A stretch of 29,417 bases of DNA from the IMG/VR virus record IMGVR_UViG_3300027801_000115, positions 1 to 29,417 of that record, one strand, 5' to 3'. The stretch comes from a virus. The position numbers and the translations under genes were made by a program. The notes under the pieces were generated by a model. It did not search any database and had not been told where the DNA came from. It worked only from the letters and a program-made list of their open reading frames with translations. This document shows positions 6,041 through 13,956 of this stretch, in pieces. How positions within the stretch are numbered: position 1 is the stretch's first letter; every line of letters begins with the position of its first letter.

Positions 6041-6521
6041 CAATATGCACAAACCAATTACACAAAGAGATTTAGATAGATTCTGGAGAAGCGTTGAAAA
6101 ACGTGGAGAGGATGAATGTTGGGGCTGGAAGTTGTGTAGCACTCATGAAGGCTATGCATTGTTCACAGCTGGTAATGGCTTACACAGAGCACAACGTTTT
6201 GCTTACAATAACTTTGTGGCACCCTTAAAACATCAGCAACGTGTGAGTTCAACATGCAAAGACAGACAGTGTTGTAACCTTAAACACTTGTATACTACCA
6301 CTCAAGGCGAACTGTTAGCAGAAGCTAGAGAACGTGGAACGTTATGTGTTGGCTCAAAGAACAGAGCAAGTAAACTACAAGAGGCTGACATTGTAGCCAT
6401 AAGAGCACGTTATGAATGGCGTTCACCAGTTAACGGATTGGGCGGCATTGGTGCAGACTATGGTGTATCACCTGGCTGTGTTAGAGACATCATGATACGC
6501 AAGACATGGAGACATGTTTGA
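6033..6521 (+). CDS. HNH endonuclease-like protein with altered active site
   Basis: The 162-aa product begins like many phage HNH proteins: a helix (DLDRFWRSVEK), then DECWGWK, a beta region (EGYALF) and HRAQRFAY. The expected 'V-x-H-x-C' block reads VSSTC, so Ser73 stands where the first catalytic His is expected. The later Asn and His are kept (CCNLKHL, Asn82, His85). The C-terminus repeats the helix-turn-helix layout of the first HNH protein (SKLQEADIVAIRARY..., IRKTWRHV). It may be a catalytically weak or inactive paralogue retained for DNA binding. It overlaps the gene before by 8 bases and the large terminase by 16. Confidence 0.75.
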   Translation: MTNNMHKPITQRDLDRFWRSVEKRGEDECWGWKLCSTHEGYALFTAGNGLHRAQRFAYNNFVAPLKHQQRVSSTCKDRQCCNLKHLYTTTQGELLAEARERGTLCVGSKNRASKLQEADIVAIRARYEWRSPVNGLGGIGADYGVSPGCVRDIMIRKTWRHV

Positions 6522-7747
6522 AACTGAGCAAACCACAACAGGTTATTAGTAATGACAGCACACGCTTTAGGATCATCGTAGCCGGTAGGCGTTTCGGTAA
6601 GACTATGTTAGCCATTAATGAGCTGGCTAAACATTGTGTAAAGCCCAAGCAGAGAGTGTTAGCACTATACAGCACGTTTGGTCAAGCTCGTAATACCATA
6701 TGGCCCGATCTGTTAGATAAACTATATGATAAGAACTGGATAAAGAAAGTTAACCAGTCAGAACTAACTATAACACTAAAGAACGACAGCAAAATATTTG
6801 TTAAGAGTGCAGACAACAGAGAAGCATTACGTGGAAGCCGTTATGACTTTATTGTGCTAGATGAATGTGCTGACTTACACAAGGATGTATGGACTACTAT
6901 TTGTCGTCCCATGTTAGCAGACAGTGGTGGACATGCTATGTTCATTGGAACGCCAAAAGGAAAAGGCAATTGGTTCTATGATCTATTTGTTAAGAGTGGA
7001 GCTGAACAGGAATGGAACAGTCACAGTTACACAACGTTAGCCGGTGGATGGGTTACAGTAGAAGAAATAGAAAGTGCTAGACGTGACCTTGATGAAAGAG
7101 AATTTAAACAAGAGTTTGAAGCAGAGTTCCAAGACTATTCTGGCGTGATCTATTTTTCCTTCAGCGAGGACAATATACAGCCCAATACGTTCCCAGTAGA
7201 ACAACTCCGCACCCTACATATAGGCATGGACTTTAACAACAGTCCTATGAGTGCTGTGATGGGTTATATGAACGGTAATAAGTTGAACATAGTAGATGAA
7301 ATAGAGATATACCAAAGCAACACATATGAAATGATACAAGAGATTAAAAGACGTTACCCAAACAAGAACTATGTGTGTTATCCAGACAGTAGTGGCAGTT
7401 TTAAATCTACCAATTCAAATGTAAGTGACCATACCATACTGGCAAACAATGGATTTAAGTTAGTTGTGGGCAAAACAAACCCTAGTGTTATTGACAGAAT
7501 AAATGCAGTAAACAGTTTGTTATGCAATGCTAACGGTGAACGCAACTTGCTAATAGATCCTAAATGCAAAAAGACCAGAGAATGTTTGATTAAACACACC
7601 TACAAGCCGGGCACTAGACAACCTCACAAAGAAGGTAACACAGATTTCTCGCATATGAATGACAGTCTAGGATATTTAGTTTGGCAAAACTTTGGCATTA
7701 AACGAGATTTAGGTAAAGGCTATGGACACACAAGGAGGAGTTTATAA
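6506..7747 (+). CDS. terL: Terminase large subunit
   Basis: This is the ATP-driven motor that pumps and cuts phage DNA at the portal. The ATPase domain shows Walker A GRRFGKT (27-33), Walker B FIVLDECAD (115-123, with Asp119/Glu120) and the GTPKGKGNW coupling region (148-156). The nuclease domain shows Asp242 in IGMDFN, an acidic cluster at 264-267 (DEIE), Asp294 in YPDSSGS and Asp386 in HMNDSLGYLVW. These fit an RNase H-like fold with two-metal catalysis. Length (413 aa) is normal for a compact TerL. The start at 6506 overlaps the HNH gene by 16 bases; no later Met would keep the full ATPase domain. Confidence 0.96.
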   Translation: METCLKLSKPQQVISNDSTRFRIIVAGRRFGKTMLAINELAKHCVKPKQRVLALYSTFGQARNTIWPDLLDKLYDKNWIKKVNQSELTITLKNDSKIFVKSADNREALRGSRYDFIVLDECADLHKDVWTTICRPMLADSGGHAMFIGTPKGKGNWFYDLFVKSGAEQEWNSHSYTTLAGGWVTVEEIESARRDLDEREFKQEFEAEFQDYSGVIYFSFSEDNIQPNTFPVEQLRTLHIGMDFNNSPMSAVMGYMNGNKLNIVDEIEIYQSNTYEMIQEIKRRYPNKNYVCYPDSSGSFKSTNSNVSDHTILANNGFKLVVGKTNPSVIDRINAVNSLLCNANGERNLLIDPKCKKTRECLIKHTYKPGTRQPHKEGNTDFSHMNDSLGYLVWQNFGIKRDLGKGYGHTRRSL

Positions 7748-8040
7748 TGAGTGGACCAAAAGAAATATCAAATGAAAACAAAGAACGAGCTAAAGCAATA
7801 GTTGACGGATCGTCGGAATTAAAAAAGTTAAAAGACATTAGTAATGGCTTTAGTGGTAAAGGCTTTGGTGCTTCACATGGTGGCAAAGGATCGTCAACAA
7901 GACCAGGCAATGAACAACAATACAAAGACAACTTCGACCAAATAGACTGGGGTAAGAACAAAGAGAAGCCCAAGTTTAAAGTTAAAGTAAATGGTGTTTA
8001 CGTTAATGACGTAAGCGAACAGGAAATAGATAAGTCATGA
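7747..8040 (+). CDS. Hypothetical Gly/Lys-rich protein, 97 aa
   Basis: A strong GGAGG precedes the ATG, which overlaps the TerL stop (TAATG). The product has a charged helix (ENKERAKAIVDGSSELKKLK), then a flexible Gly/Ser/Lys stretch (SGKGFGASHGGKGSSTRPG) and a short beta-like basic C-terminus (KFKVKVNGVYVNDV). No domain is recognised. Its tight coupling to TerL suggests a packaging or head-related accessory role. Confidence 0.65.
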   Translation: MSGPKEISNENKERAKAIVDGSSELKKLKDISNGFSGKGFGASHGGKGSSTRPGNEQQYKDNFDQIDWGKNKEKPKFKVKVNGVYVNDVSEQEIDKS

Positions 8041-8237
8041 AAACAAGAACATACAGATTCTATTGGTATGATATGAGTAGCACATACCAAAAACAAGACC
8101 GCATACTACACACTAATATGACTTGGAAGATGAACACTATAAAAGAACTTGACCAGTATGCAGTATACAAAGCAAAAGCCATCGGTGCATTCAAGCATGA
8201 AGTATATGATGAAAGAGAATTGTTAAAAGGCATATAA
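8037..8237 (+). CDS. Hypothetical protein, 66 aa
   Basis: An ATGA overlap couples it to the preceding gene. The product is rich in Tyr, Lys and Arg (TRTYRFYWYDMSSTYQKQDR) and ends in an amphipathic helix (LDQYAVYKAKAIGAFKHEVY). No family is recognised. It is the last gene before the terminator at 8302-8338. Confidence 0.6.
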   Translation: MKTRTYRFYWYDMSSTYQKQDRILHTNMTWKMNTIKELDQYAVYKAKAIGAFKHEVYDERELLKGI

Positions 8238-8240
8238 CAA

Positions 8241-8248
8241 GATAAATA
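8241..8248 (+). promoter_or_regulatory. GATAAATA motif at the end of the packaging operon
   Basis: The octamer starts 4 bases after the stop of the 66-aa gene and precedes the TAGCAAC/GTTGCTA stem (8253-8300). It is the same sequence as at 2534, 4472 and 8843. A role is inferred only from repetition and position. Confidence 0.25.
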
Positions 8249-8301
8249 CACATAGCAACGGTGTGAGTGTGTATGTGTGGTATGTTAAACTAAGTTGCTA
8301 G

Positions 8302-8338
8302 GCCTCGCAATATATAGGGTATGTTGTGGGGCTTTTTT
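8302..8338 (+). terminator. Rho-independent terminator of the packaging operon
   Basis: GCCTCGCAA (8302-8310) pairs with TTGTGGGGC (8324-8332) over 9 bp, followed by T6. Two of the pairs are G-U on the + strand and would be A-C mismatches on the other, which fixes the direction as rightward. It is preceded by the 7-bp stem TAGCAAC/GTTGCTA. Confidence 0.8.
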
Positions 8339-8339
8339 A

Positions 8340-8539
8340 TGGATAAAATAAAGTGAAGGCAAACTAGGAGTATATAAACACACAATAGTTAATTTTAATC
8401 CTAGCCGCCTTCTGTAGAGTAACATGCTGTCCCACCCGGGACAAACAAGAGAAGCTAAACATTGCATTAAATTCACAGGAAGTTCCTTTAATTAAGTGGA
8501 AAGTATTACCTTTCCGGATTATGCTTTCTCTTTGTTACA
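8340..8539 (-). ncRNA. Leftward structured RNA candidate
   Basis: The consensus promoter at 8546-8573 points into a stretch with no reading frame but several stems: AACAAGAGAAGC (8444-8455) with 8523-8536 (12 pairs, two single-base bulges), GGAAAG/CTTTCC (8498-8515), TGTCCC/GGGACA with an ACCC loop (8428-8443), and a two-part stem GAAGGC-CTAGGA/TCCTAG-GCCTTC (8355-8412). The expected start is near 8539. The 3' end is not clear; after the last stem the minus strand reads ACTTTATTTTAT, which could end it near 8340. Known 6S, tmRNA or RNase P features are not seen. Confidence 0.5.
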
Positions 8540-8545
8540 GCAACT

Positions 8546-8573
8546 ATTATAACATCTTTGAGAGGTATGTCAA
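8546..8573 (-). promoter_or_regulatory. Perfect-consensus sigma70 promoter, leftward
   Basis: On the minus strand TTGACA (plus 8568-8573) is followed after 16 bases by TATAAT (plus 8546-8551). Both hexamers match consensus exactly. It lies downstream of the tRNA and fires away from it, into the folded stretch below 8540. It is the strongest host-type promoter I found in the window. Confidence 0.75.
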
Positions 8574-8590
8574 CCTTTATTGGAGGAAAG

Positions 8591-8665
8591 TGGCTGGCAA
8601 GGTAGGGATCGAACCTACGACATTCTGATTAACAGTCAGATGATCTACCGCTGATCTACTTGCCA
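8591..8665 (-). tRNA. tRNA-Asn (anticodon GTT)
   Basis: On the minus strand all four arms fold. The acceptor is TGGCAAG/CTTGCCA, the D stem GATC/GATC with loop AGCGGTA, the anticodon arm TCTGA-CTGTTAA-TCAGA (anticodon GTT), and the T arm GTAGG-TTCGATC-CCTAC. The variable loop is ATGTC, the discriminator is G and CCA is encoded. The G discriminator and ATGTC match bacterial tRNA-Asn. It probably supports translation of the Asn-rich tail proteins. It is the only clear gene on this strand. Confidence 0.95.
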
Positions 8666-8702
8666 AAAAAAAAACTACAAAGTGGTTATAGCACAATGTA
8701 GT
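8664..8702 (-). terminator. Terminator-like hairpin abutting the tRNA 5' end
   Basis: On the minus strand ACTACA pairs with TGTAGT (plus 8697-8702 and 8674-8679), with an inner GTG/CAC stem. About ten T follow and run directly into the first base of the tRNA. It looks like an intrinsic terminator placed just upstream of the gene it should not block. It may end a leftward transcript from the right, or form part of a tRNA leader. Confidence 0.5.
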
Positions 8703-8842
8703 TCCTTAAGTTAGTTTATAATCAGAGTAGGCAATAACCCCATATTATATAACACGGGTAGGACAAGCCCTGCGCCTAATTAGTCACTTACACATACTTA
8801 TCGTGCATTACACCGTATTTACACCCTAAACTGGACTAAAGC
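8703..8842. other. Non-coding stretch upstream of the portal operon
   Basis: No gene is seen between the tRNA and the portal gene. The stretch holds a weak nested stem (TAGGC 8728-8732 with GCCTA 8774-8778, GGG/CCC inside) and two TTACACC copies at about 8810-8825. TATAAT (8717-8722) occurs without a matching -35. It probably contains the promoter of the morphogenesis operon. Confidence 0.3.
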
Positions 8843-8850
8843 GATAAATA
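8843..8850 (+). promoter_or_regulatory. GATAAATA motif upstream of the portal operon
   Basis: The octamer lies 53 bases before the portal start, in the only gap between the terminator at 8338 and the head genes. A promoter must lie somewhere here. The overlapping TATAGT (8849-8854) could be a -10, but no good -35 is found. Confidence 0.35.
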
Positions 8851-8902
8851 TAGTCGTATACAACAAAAAGTTTAAAAGAACATTTTACCACCGCGGGGAA
8901 AT

Positions 8903-10570
8903 ATGAGCGATAGCCTATCCGAATACAGTGAGTTTATCACTAACGTCCACTCTTTATATGCAAGATACCACGACACATGGGACTTATCCTATCGTAGTTT
9001 TGTAGGTTCAGAAGAATATAAACAAGGTCGATATCTTAAAATGTTCCAATCCGACCAACAAACAGCCTCAGAAGTAATAAGCACTTATACTCAAGACGAG
9101 TTTGGCAATACTACTGGCAAATACAAATCAAGAGTAAACAATGCAGGTGGCTTCAATAGACAAGATGCAGTAAGCGGCGATGATGCTGGCGGTAGCTTTT
9201 ATAATGAAAAAATAAACAATGTCAGCTTTTACAATTATGTAAAACTAATCGTTAACGAATACAACGCAATCCTATTTAAGAATCCAGCACATAGACTTTT
9301 ACCAGAAACTCAAACAATGGATTCCTTTGCACAAAACTGTGACGGTGAAGGCAATAGTTTACCGGAGTTCTTTAGTCAAGTAGATACATTAGTAAGTGTA
9401 TTTGGTGTTAGTTGGTTAAGTGTTGTTAAGCCTAGTGGAGCAGAAGTTCCACGTTTTAATATATACAAGCCTTTAGATGTTATGAACTGGGAATTCGGTT
9501 ATGACCTAAATGGCGACCAAGTGTTGAGAAAACTGGTCATTAAAGTAGCAGAAGATGAAAATCAAACAGTATACAGATACTTTACTCAAGACACAATTGA
9601 AACAGTATTTGTGGCGGTAGACGAAGAATACTTACCACCAGACCTAGAAGGATTGTTTCAAGAAGACGAAGGCATATTTAGAGTAGTGCAAGAAAACGAA
9701 TTAGGATACATTCCGGTGTTTCCAATTTATCAAGGCATACCTACATTCCCTGGCGTTGGATCAAGTCCTTTATTAGATGCATCAATTATACAAAGAGAAG
9801 TGTATAACTTGAACAGTGAAATATACTCAAGTGTTAACTACAGCATACATCCTACATTAGTAGTAGACGAAGCAACAGACGAATTAAACAACGGTGAGAT
9901 TGGCGCAGAAGCTGGTTCCGTTATTAGAGTAAACGCAGGCTTACAAGGTGAGCAAAACTTTACATACGAATTTAGACAACCAAATACAGATCCTATAACA
10001 GAAATTAGAGAACTAATAGACAACAAAATAGATAAGATGCTAGAGACTTGCATGATTAGAAGCGATGAGCTCATCAAAGCAAGTAGTAGTGCCGCAATGG
10101 TAGAAACATTAGATACAAAACTACAGGCATTCGTAAGAAAGAAAGCAGTTCAAATGGAAAACGCAGAGAAACGTGCATTTGATATCTATCATGATTGGAC
10201 TGGTGAAAACAATACAGTTGAAATCAGTTACAATAGACAATACAACAATCGTGCTATGGAGCATGAACTAAAAGAATTAAACATGCTAATGGACCTTAAC
10301 GATAGATTAAATGGTTCCACAGAAGCATTACCAGATTTACAAGAATACGATACTCAAGATGAAGCAGAAGCCGTTGCAATAGCAATGGGTGGAAGTGGAT
10401 CTCATGAGCACACAGCAGACAACGGCTCTGTAAAATATATGCCGTTCACCACACATGACGAGTATACAGAATTAATGGGAGCAAGTGCTCCTGAAACAGA
10501 TTTGCGTGACAAACTTCGCGATCGGCTAGAGCAATTGATGACACAATCATCAACCAGTAATAGTTTATAA
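8903..10570 (+). CDS. Portal protein
   Basis: The 555-aa product has the length, position and style of a siphovirus portal. The portal is the dodecameric ring at one head vertex through which DNA is pumped and to which the tail connects. The N-terminal half is mixed alpha/beta with a region around IYKPLDVMNWEFGYD. A mid region, GVGSSPLLDASIIQREVYNL, leads into a helix-rich stem/crown section (IREL IDNKIDKML..., ALDTKL-like helices). The C-terminus is acidic with Gly/His-rich loops. GGGGAAAT lies just before the ATG. It follows the terminase operon and precedes scaffold and capsid, the canonical order. No HNH or protease fusion is seen. Confidence 0.88.
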   Translation: MSDSLSEYSEFITNVHSLYARYHDTWDLSYRSFVGSEEYKQGRYLKMFQSDQQTASEVISTYTQDEFGNTTGKYKSRVNNAGGFNRQDAVSGDDAGGSFYNEKINNVSFYNYVKLIVNEYNAILFKNPAHRLLPETQTMDSFAQNCDGEGNSLPEFFSQVDTLVSVFGVSWLSVVKPSGAEVPRFNIYKPLDVMNWEFGYDLNGDQVLRKLVIKVAEDENQTVYRYFTQDTIETVFVAVDEEYLPPDLEGLFQEDEGIFRVVQENELGYIPVFPIYQGIPTFPGVGSSPLLDASIIQREVYNLNSEIYSSVNYSIHPTLVVDEATDELNNGEIGAEAGSVIRVNAGLQGEQNFTYEFRQPNTDPITEIRELIDNKIDKMLETCMIRSDELIKASSSAAMVETLDTKLQAFVRKKAVQMENAEKRAFDIYHDWTGENNTVEISYNRQYNNRAMEHELKELNMLMDLNDRLNGSTEALPDLQEYDTQDEAEAVAIAMGGSGSHEHTADNGSVKYMPFTTHDEYTELMGASAPETDLRDKLRDRLEQLMTQSSTSNSL

Positions 10571-10620
10571 TTAAGATTGGTTAACGATACTTCGTCGTAT
10601 TAAATAGAAGGAGAAATATT

Positions 10621-11448
10621 ATGTCGGAAGACAATACAACAACAGTAGTTGACACTGGTGAAAGTCAAACAGTTCCAGAGACTGTAAAGCAATCGGAAGA
10701 AAGTATCTCTGTTAGCAGTAATGCAAAACCAGAAGTGGAAATGAGAGACGGCAGATACTTTGTGGATGGTCAACGTATGTTTACCAAAGCAGAGAAAGAT
10801 GCAATAGCTAAAACAACCACTAGAGAAGTAGAGCAACGTTTAATTACAGAATTAGGTGTTGACAGTTTAAGTAGTGTAAAGCAGGTAGTGAAGGAACTTC
10901 AAACCGCGAATATTACTGAAGGCGAAAGTAGTTTAGATGTTAGTGCATTGAAAAGTGCAGTAGCAAAGAAAGAACAAACTGTAGCTGAACTTAAAGCTGA
11001 ACTAGAAGGTGTTAAAAGTCAATATGTCTTAGATGCCCACGTAGGAAAACTAAAGGAAGTTATGCCAAGTGCATGGACGCCTGAACAAAGGAACTCAGTA
11101 GTCAAATTGATGAATGCTGATAACATGTTCAAAGTTGAAGGACAAAGTTTCCATATTGCAAATGGAGAAGATTTCTTTACAACTGATGAAGGACAACCTA
11201 ATTATACTGCCGCTGTTGAAAAAGTGGGTAGAGATTTAGGTTTACAGTTTTCTAAGAAAGGAGTTGCAACTGTAGATGCACAAAGCACACCAGTATCAAA
11301 TAAGAGTTCTGAAATTGACCAAAGTAGGTTAAAATCAGACCATGCTTATAGAAATGCTTATGTTGATTTGCGTAGCACAACAATTGGACGTAGCGGTAGC
11401 ATCAACAATAAAACAGTTGAAGCACATATGGCTAAGTTCAAAAGATAG
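10621..11448 (+). CDS. Head scaffold protein candidate
   Basis: A strong AAGGAG precedes the ATG. The 275-aa product is acidic at the N-terminus and has a predicted coiled coil around residues 118-142 (SAVAKKEQTVAELKAELEGV). The C-terminus is basic and polar. Length, charge pattern and position between portal and major capsid fit a scaffolding protein, which guides procapsid assembly and leaves before maturation. No serine-protease motif is apparent, so scaffold removal without a dedicated phage protease is likely. A head-decoration or minor head protein is the alternative. Confidence 0.7.
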   Translation: MSEDNTTTVVDTGESQTVPETVKQSEESISVSSNAKPEVEMRDGRYFVDGQRMFTKAEKDAIAKTTTREVEQRLITELGVDSLSSVKQVVKELQTANITEGESSLDVSALKSAVAKKEQTVAELKAELEGVKSQYVLDAHVGKLKEVMPSAWTPEQRNSVVKLMNADNMFKVEGQSFHIANGEDFFTTDEGQPNYTAAVEKVGRDLGLQFSKKGVATVDAQSTPVSNKSSEIDQSRLKSDHAYRNAYVDLRSTTIGRSGSINNKTVEAHMAKFKR

Positions 11449-11485
11449 AGAACTTTTAAACATAAACTTATAACAGGAGACAATT

Positions 11486-12457
11486 ATGTCAACAAATAAC
11501 ACAGGAATTGCAGGATTATACGCAAATGTTGTAGCAGACCTTCAGGCTTACTACGACAATGCAGTATTGTTGCCTAACAGCACATTAATCCCTAATTCAA
11601 TAAATATATCGGATGGAGCAGGCGACACAGTCCAGTTTCCAATCCAAACTGCTTTCGGCGTAGGTGTAACACTTACTCAGGAAGAAGATATCGTAACAAA
11701 TCACCCAAATAACTTTGCGGCAACAGGTCTACCGATCTCAGCAGTAAAACGTGGGTCAGGAACATTCGTAACAGAAGAAGCCTTAGAAGACGGTCAATTT
11801 GACCAAGTAAGAAACGCAGTAGTATCTCAACTTAGTTCGGCAGCCGCAAATGCTACTGACAAGGCCGGATTTACCGTTATGCTCAATAACAGCGAAACAG
11901 TAATTACTAATGCTAACGAACTTGACGGTCAAAACACTGAAGTCTTAATGGTAAACCAAGCAACAGTAGGTGCAAACGGCGGGGCAGTAGATGTCAACGT
12001 TGTATTCTCACCACAAGCTATGGGTTACATGGAAAAAAGAGCTATCGTTGCCAAGATGGAAGAAGACGTTCAGTTCGATAGACATATCGTAACAGGAACA
12101 GTCAGAAATGGTTTCGGACAATTAAGAAGAGATTACATTAGAGCTGTTGGTTCAATTACTGGATCATTAGCGTCGGCAGATAACGCTTCTCTTGTAGATT
12201 TTGCTCAGACAGTAGCTTTACTAAGAGCGGCAAACGCACCAGCAGACGCTTCAGGCTTCTACTATGCGGCTATCACTCCACAAGTAGAGTTCATTCTTTC
12301 CAGTCTTATTAACGGCGTTAACGGAGCAAGTAATATTGGTTCATTAAGTGACGTTGGTAACAGAGCTTTAGTTGATGCAGTTATTTCAGAAGCAATTGGA
12401 ATTAGATGGTTAAGAACTAATAACTTAGTAACAAACATCACTAATACACAAGGCTAA
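11486..12457 (+). CDS. Major capsid protein
   Basis: AGGAG precedes the ATG by about 6 bases. The 323-aa product has the layout of an HK97-fold capsid protein without a long cleaved delta domain. It has a helical N-terminal arm (GLYANVVADLQAYYDNAVLL), an E-loop-like beta stretch with charged tip (VGVTLTQEEDIVTNHP, then AVKRGSGTFVTEEAL), a spine helix and an A-domain-like C-terminus rich in Ala/Gly/Asn. It lies immediately after the scaffold. Expression is probably very high, given the strong ribosome site and its own isolated leader. The call is from position and pattern. Confidence 0.87.
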   Translation: MSTNNTGIAGLYANVVADLQAYYDNAVLLPNSTLIPNSINISDGAGDTVQFPIQTAFGVGVTLTQEEDIVTNHPNNFAATGLPISAVKRGSGTFVTEEALEDGQFDQVRNAVVSQLSSAAANATDKAGFTVMLNNSETVITNANELDGQNTEVLMVNQATVGANGGAVDVNVVFSPQAMGYMEKRAIVAKMEEDVQFDRHIVTGTVRNGFGQLRRDYIRAVGSITGSLASADNASLVDFAQTVALLRAANAPADASGFYYAAITPQVEFILSSLINGVNGASNIGSLSDVGNRALVDAVISEAIGIRWLRTNNLVTNITNTQG

Positions 12458-12469
12458 TTAGGAGATAAC

Positions 12470-13027
12470 ATGGCATTTCAGAGAGACGGCGCACAAAACG
12501 TATTGGCTTTTGCAGAAGCAGAAGACATTCGAAATTTGGATCAACGATTGTTTGAAGCAAATGAAATATCATTTGCGGACTCTGGAACTGCGGCAACAAC
12601 TCAAAATGAATACCTTGACATATTATGTCAACGTGCTACAGATAGAATAGTTACTAGAATGCAGGCTTCTCCCGAGTGGAGTAACTACGCTAGTGCTAAG
12701 AGTATTAGTAGCACGTCTATTTTGCCAGCTGTCAATAAGAATTTAATTATTGGCAACTTGCAAGATTGGACAGACATGTGTTCAAGTTATGTTATGAAAG
12801 AAATGCTACTTCCAAAAGTAGCTGACTTTGGTAACCCAGAAAGTAGTGAAGTAAACAAAATCAACTTTTACGAAACTAAATTTAATGAATTGTTTACAGA
12901 AAAACTTTCAGTAATTGTGTGGTATGATGTAGATGCAGATGCAACTATAACATCCGCCGATGAAATGGTCAATTTTAGAAAAAACCGTAGGACTCGTGGC
13001 AAACGATTTATAACAAGGGTTAGATAA
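12470..13027 (+). CDS. Head-tail connector (adaptor) protein candidate
   Basis: AGGAG lies before the ATG. The 185-aa product is mainly helical in its first two thirds (EYLDILCQRATDRIVTRMQA, then LQDWTDMCSSYVMKEML). A short beta element with an Asp-rich turn follows (VIVWYDVDADATITSADE), and the C-terminus is basic (FRKNRRTRGKRFITRVR). The gene following the major capsid protein in siphoviruses usually encodes the gp6/gp15-like ring that seals the portal, and the length fits. The basic tail could contact DNA or the portal. It overlaps the next gene at TAATG. Confidence 0.65.
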   Translation: MAFQRDGAQNVLAFAEAEDIRNLDQRLFEANEISFADSGTAATTQNEYLDILCQRATDRIVTRMQASPEWSNYASAKSISSTSILPAVNKNLIIGNLQDWTDMCSSYVMKEMLLPKVADFGNPESSEVNKINFYETKFNELFTEKLSVIVWYDVDADATITSADEMVNFRKNRRTRGKRFITRVR

Positions 13028-13425
13028 TGAGTGTGATCAGAAGCAATCTTATAACACGACTTACCACAAACTTAACTAACAGCAATGTTAGTGTAAGTGC
13101 AGAACTTCCGTTCGAAAGTGGTGGGGACACGTTGTATGACAAGAATATGAAAACACTTTACGTTGATGAAGAGCAAATTTCACAAGATACACTTTATCCT
13201 GTATTGGACCGAAGTAACCTCAACACCAACACATCTACACTTAATGCATTCGTCACCCTCGATGCCAAAACCCAATTAAGCGATATCAACAGTATAATCA
13301 GTAATATATTAAATGCAAAGTCTGTGATTACTAACACTATAACTAGTGAAAGTGATTATGATACAGAAATTGTATTAGATAAGATTACATATACTTTTGA
13401 ATTTCGTTTCGAAAAAACTGTATAA
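13027..13425 (+). CDS. Tail terminator / tail completion protein candidate
   Basis: The 132-aa product has an alpha/beta layout. An N-terminal helix (VIRSNLITRLTTNLTNS) is followed by a beta hairpin, a central 'NAFVTLDAKTQLSDI' strand and helix, and a final pair of strands ending in ITYTFEFRF. This resembles lambda gpU-like tail terminators, which form a hexamer that ends tail tube growth and binds the head connector. The position between the connector and the major tail protein supports this. No direct motif proves it. Confidence 0.6.
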   Translation: MSVIRSNLITRLTTNLTNSNVSVSAELPFESGGDTLYDKNMKTLYVDEEQISQDTLYPVLDRSNLNTNTSTLNAFVTLDAKTQLSDINSIISNILNAKSVITNTITSESDYDTEIVLDKITYTFEFRFEKTV

Positions 13426-13439
13426 CATAGGAGAACAAC

Positions 13440-13919
13440 ATGACAGTAATTAATGTAACAAGCGGTTCTCAAGCAACATTAAACTTAGGAACAACAGAAG
13501 CAATGAGCCTCCCAGGCGGCACAGATATTCTAATTGTCCCTTTAATGCAAGACGTAACAGTAAGTGCAACTACAGGAACAACTCGATATTCAGTATTGAG
13601 TAATCCATCCAGTAGTGCTTTTACAACTACAAATGAAAATAGTGTTTCTATCAACATGTTGGTAGACGGAGCAACCTTCTTTGGAGATGGCGCTTCAACA
13701 AACTCTATTGCAAACTTAGGTTTATTACAAACTTCTAAAAACAAAACTGAGATCTTTTGGTCTGTTGCGTTTAACGAAGGTAATAGCACAGGTGAGTATT
13801 ACGTCAAAGGCAAGGGTTTCTTAACAGGGTTAACTCCAACAGCATCTATGGATGCCGCGGTATGGGTTAGTCCGATGGAAATCGTAGTTAATGGTGAGAT
13901 TACGCCAGTCACTGTTTAA
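13440..13919 (+). CDS. Major tail (tube) protein
   Basis: AGGAG precedes the ATG. The 159-aa product is beta-rich with many Thr, Ser and Gly residues and no long helix, as expected of a tail tube subunit that stacks in hexameric rings around the tape measure. It lies between the tail terminator and the assembly chaperones. A terminator follows at 13957-13983, which would favour high expression of capsid and tube genes over the downstream tail-tip genes. It is short for a major tail protein but within range for small siphoviruses. Confidence 0.8.
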   Translation: MTVINVTSGSQATLNLGTTEAMSLPGGTDILIVPLMQDVTVSATTGTTRYSVLSNPSSSAFTTTNENSVSINMLVDGATFFGDGASTNSIANLGLLQTSKNKTEIFWSVAFNEGNSTGEYYVKGKGFLTGLTPTASMDAAVWVSPMEIVVNGEITPVTV

Positions 13920-13956
13920 TAATTAAACAGATTGCGTAAACCGTAAACAAAATTAT

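Noticed and set aside
8591-8665. tRNA as a prophage attachment site
   Set aside because: No integrase gene and no second partial copy of the tRNA end are visible.
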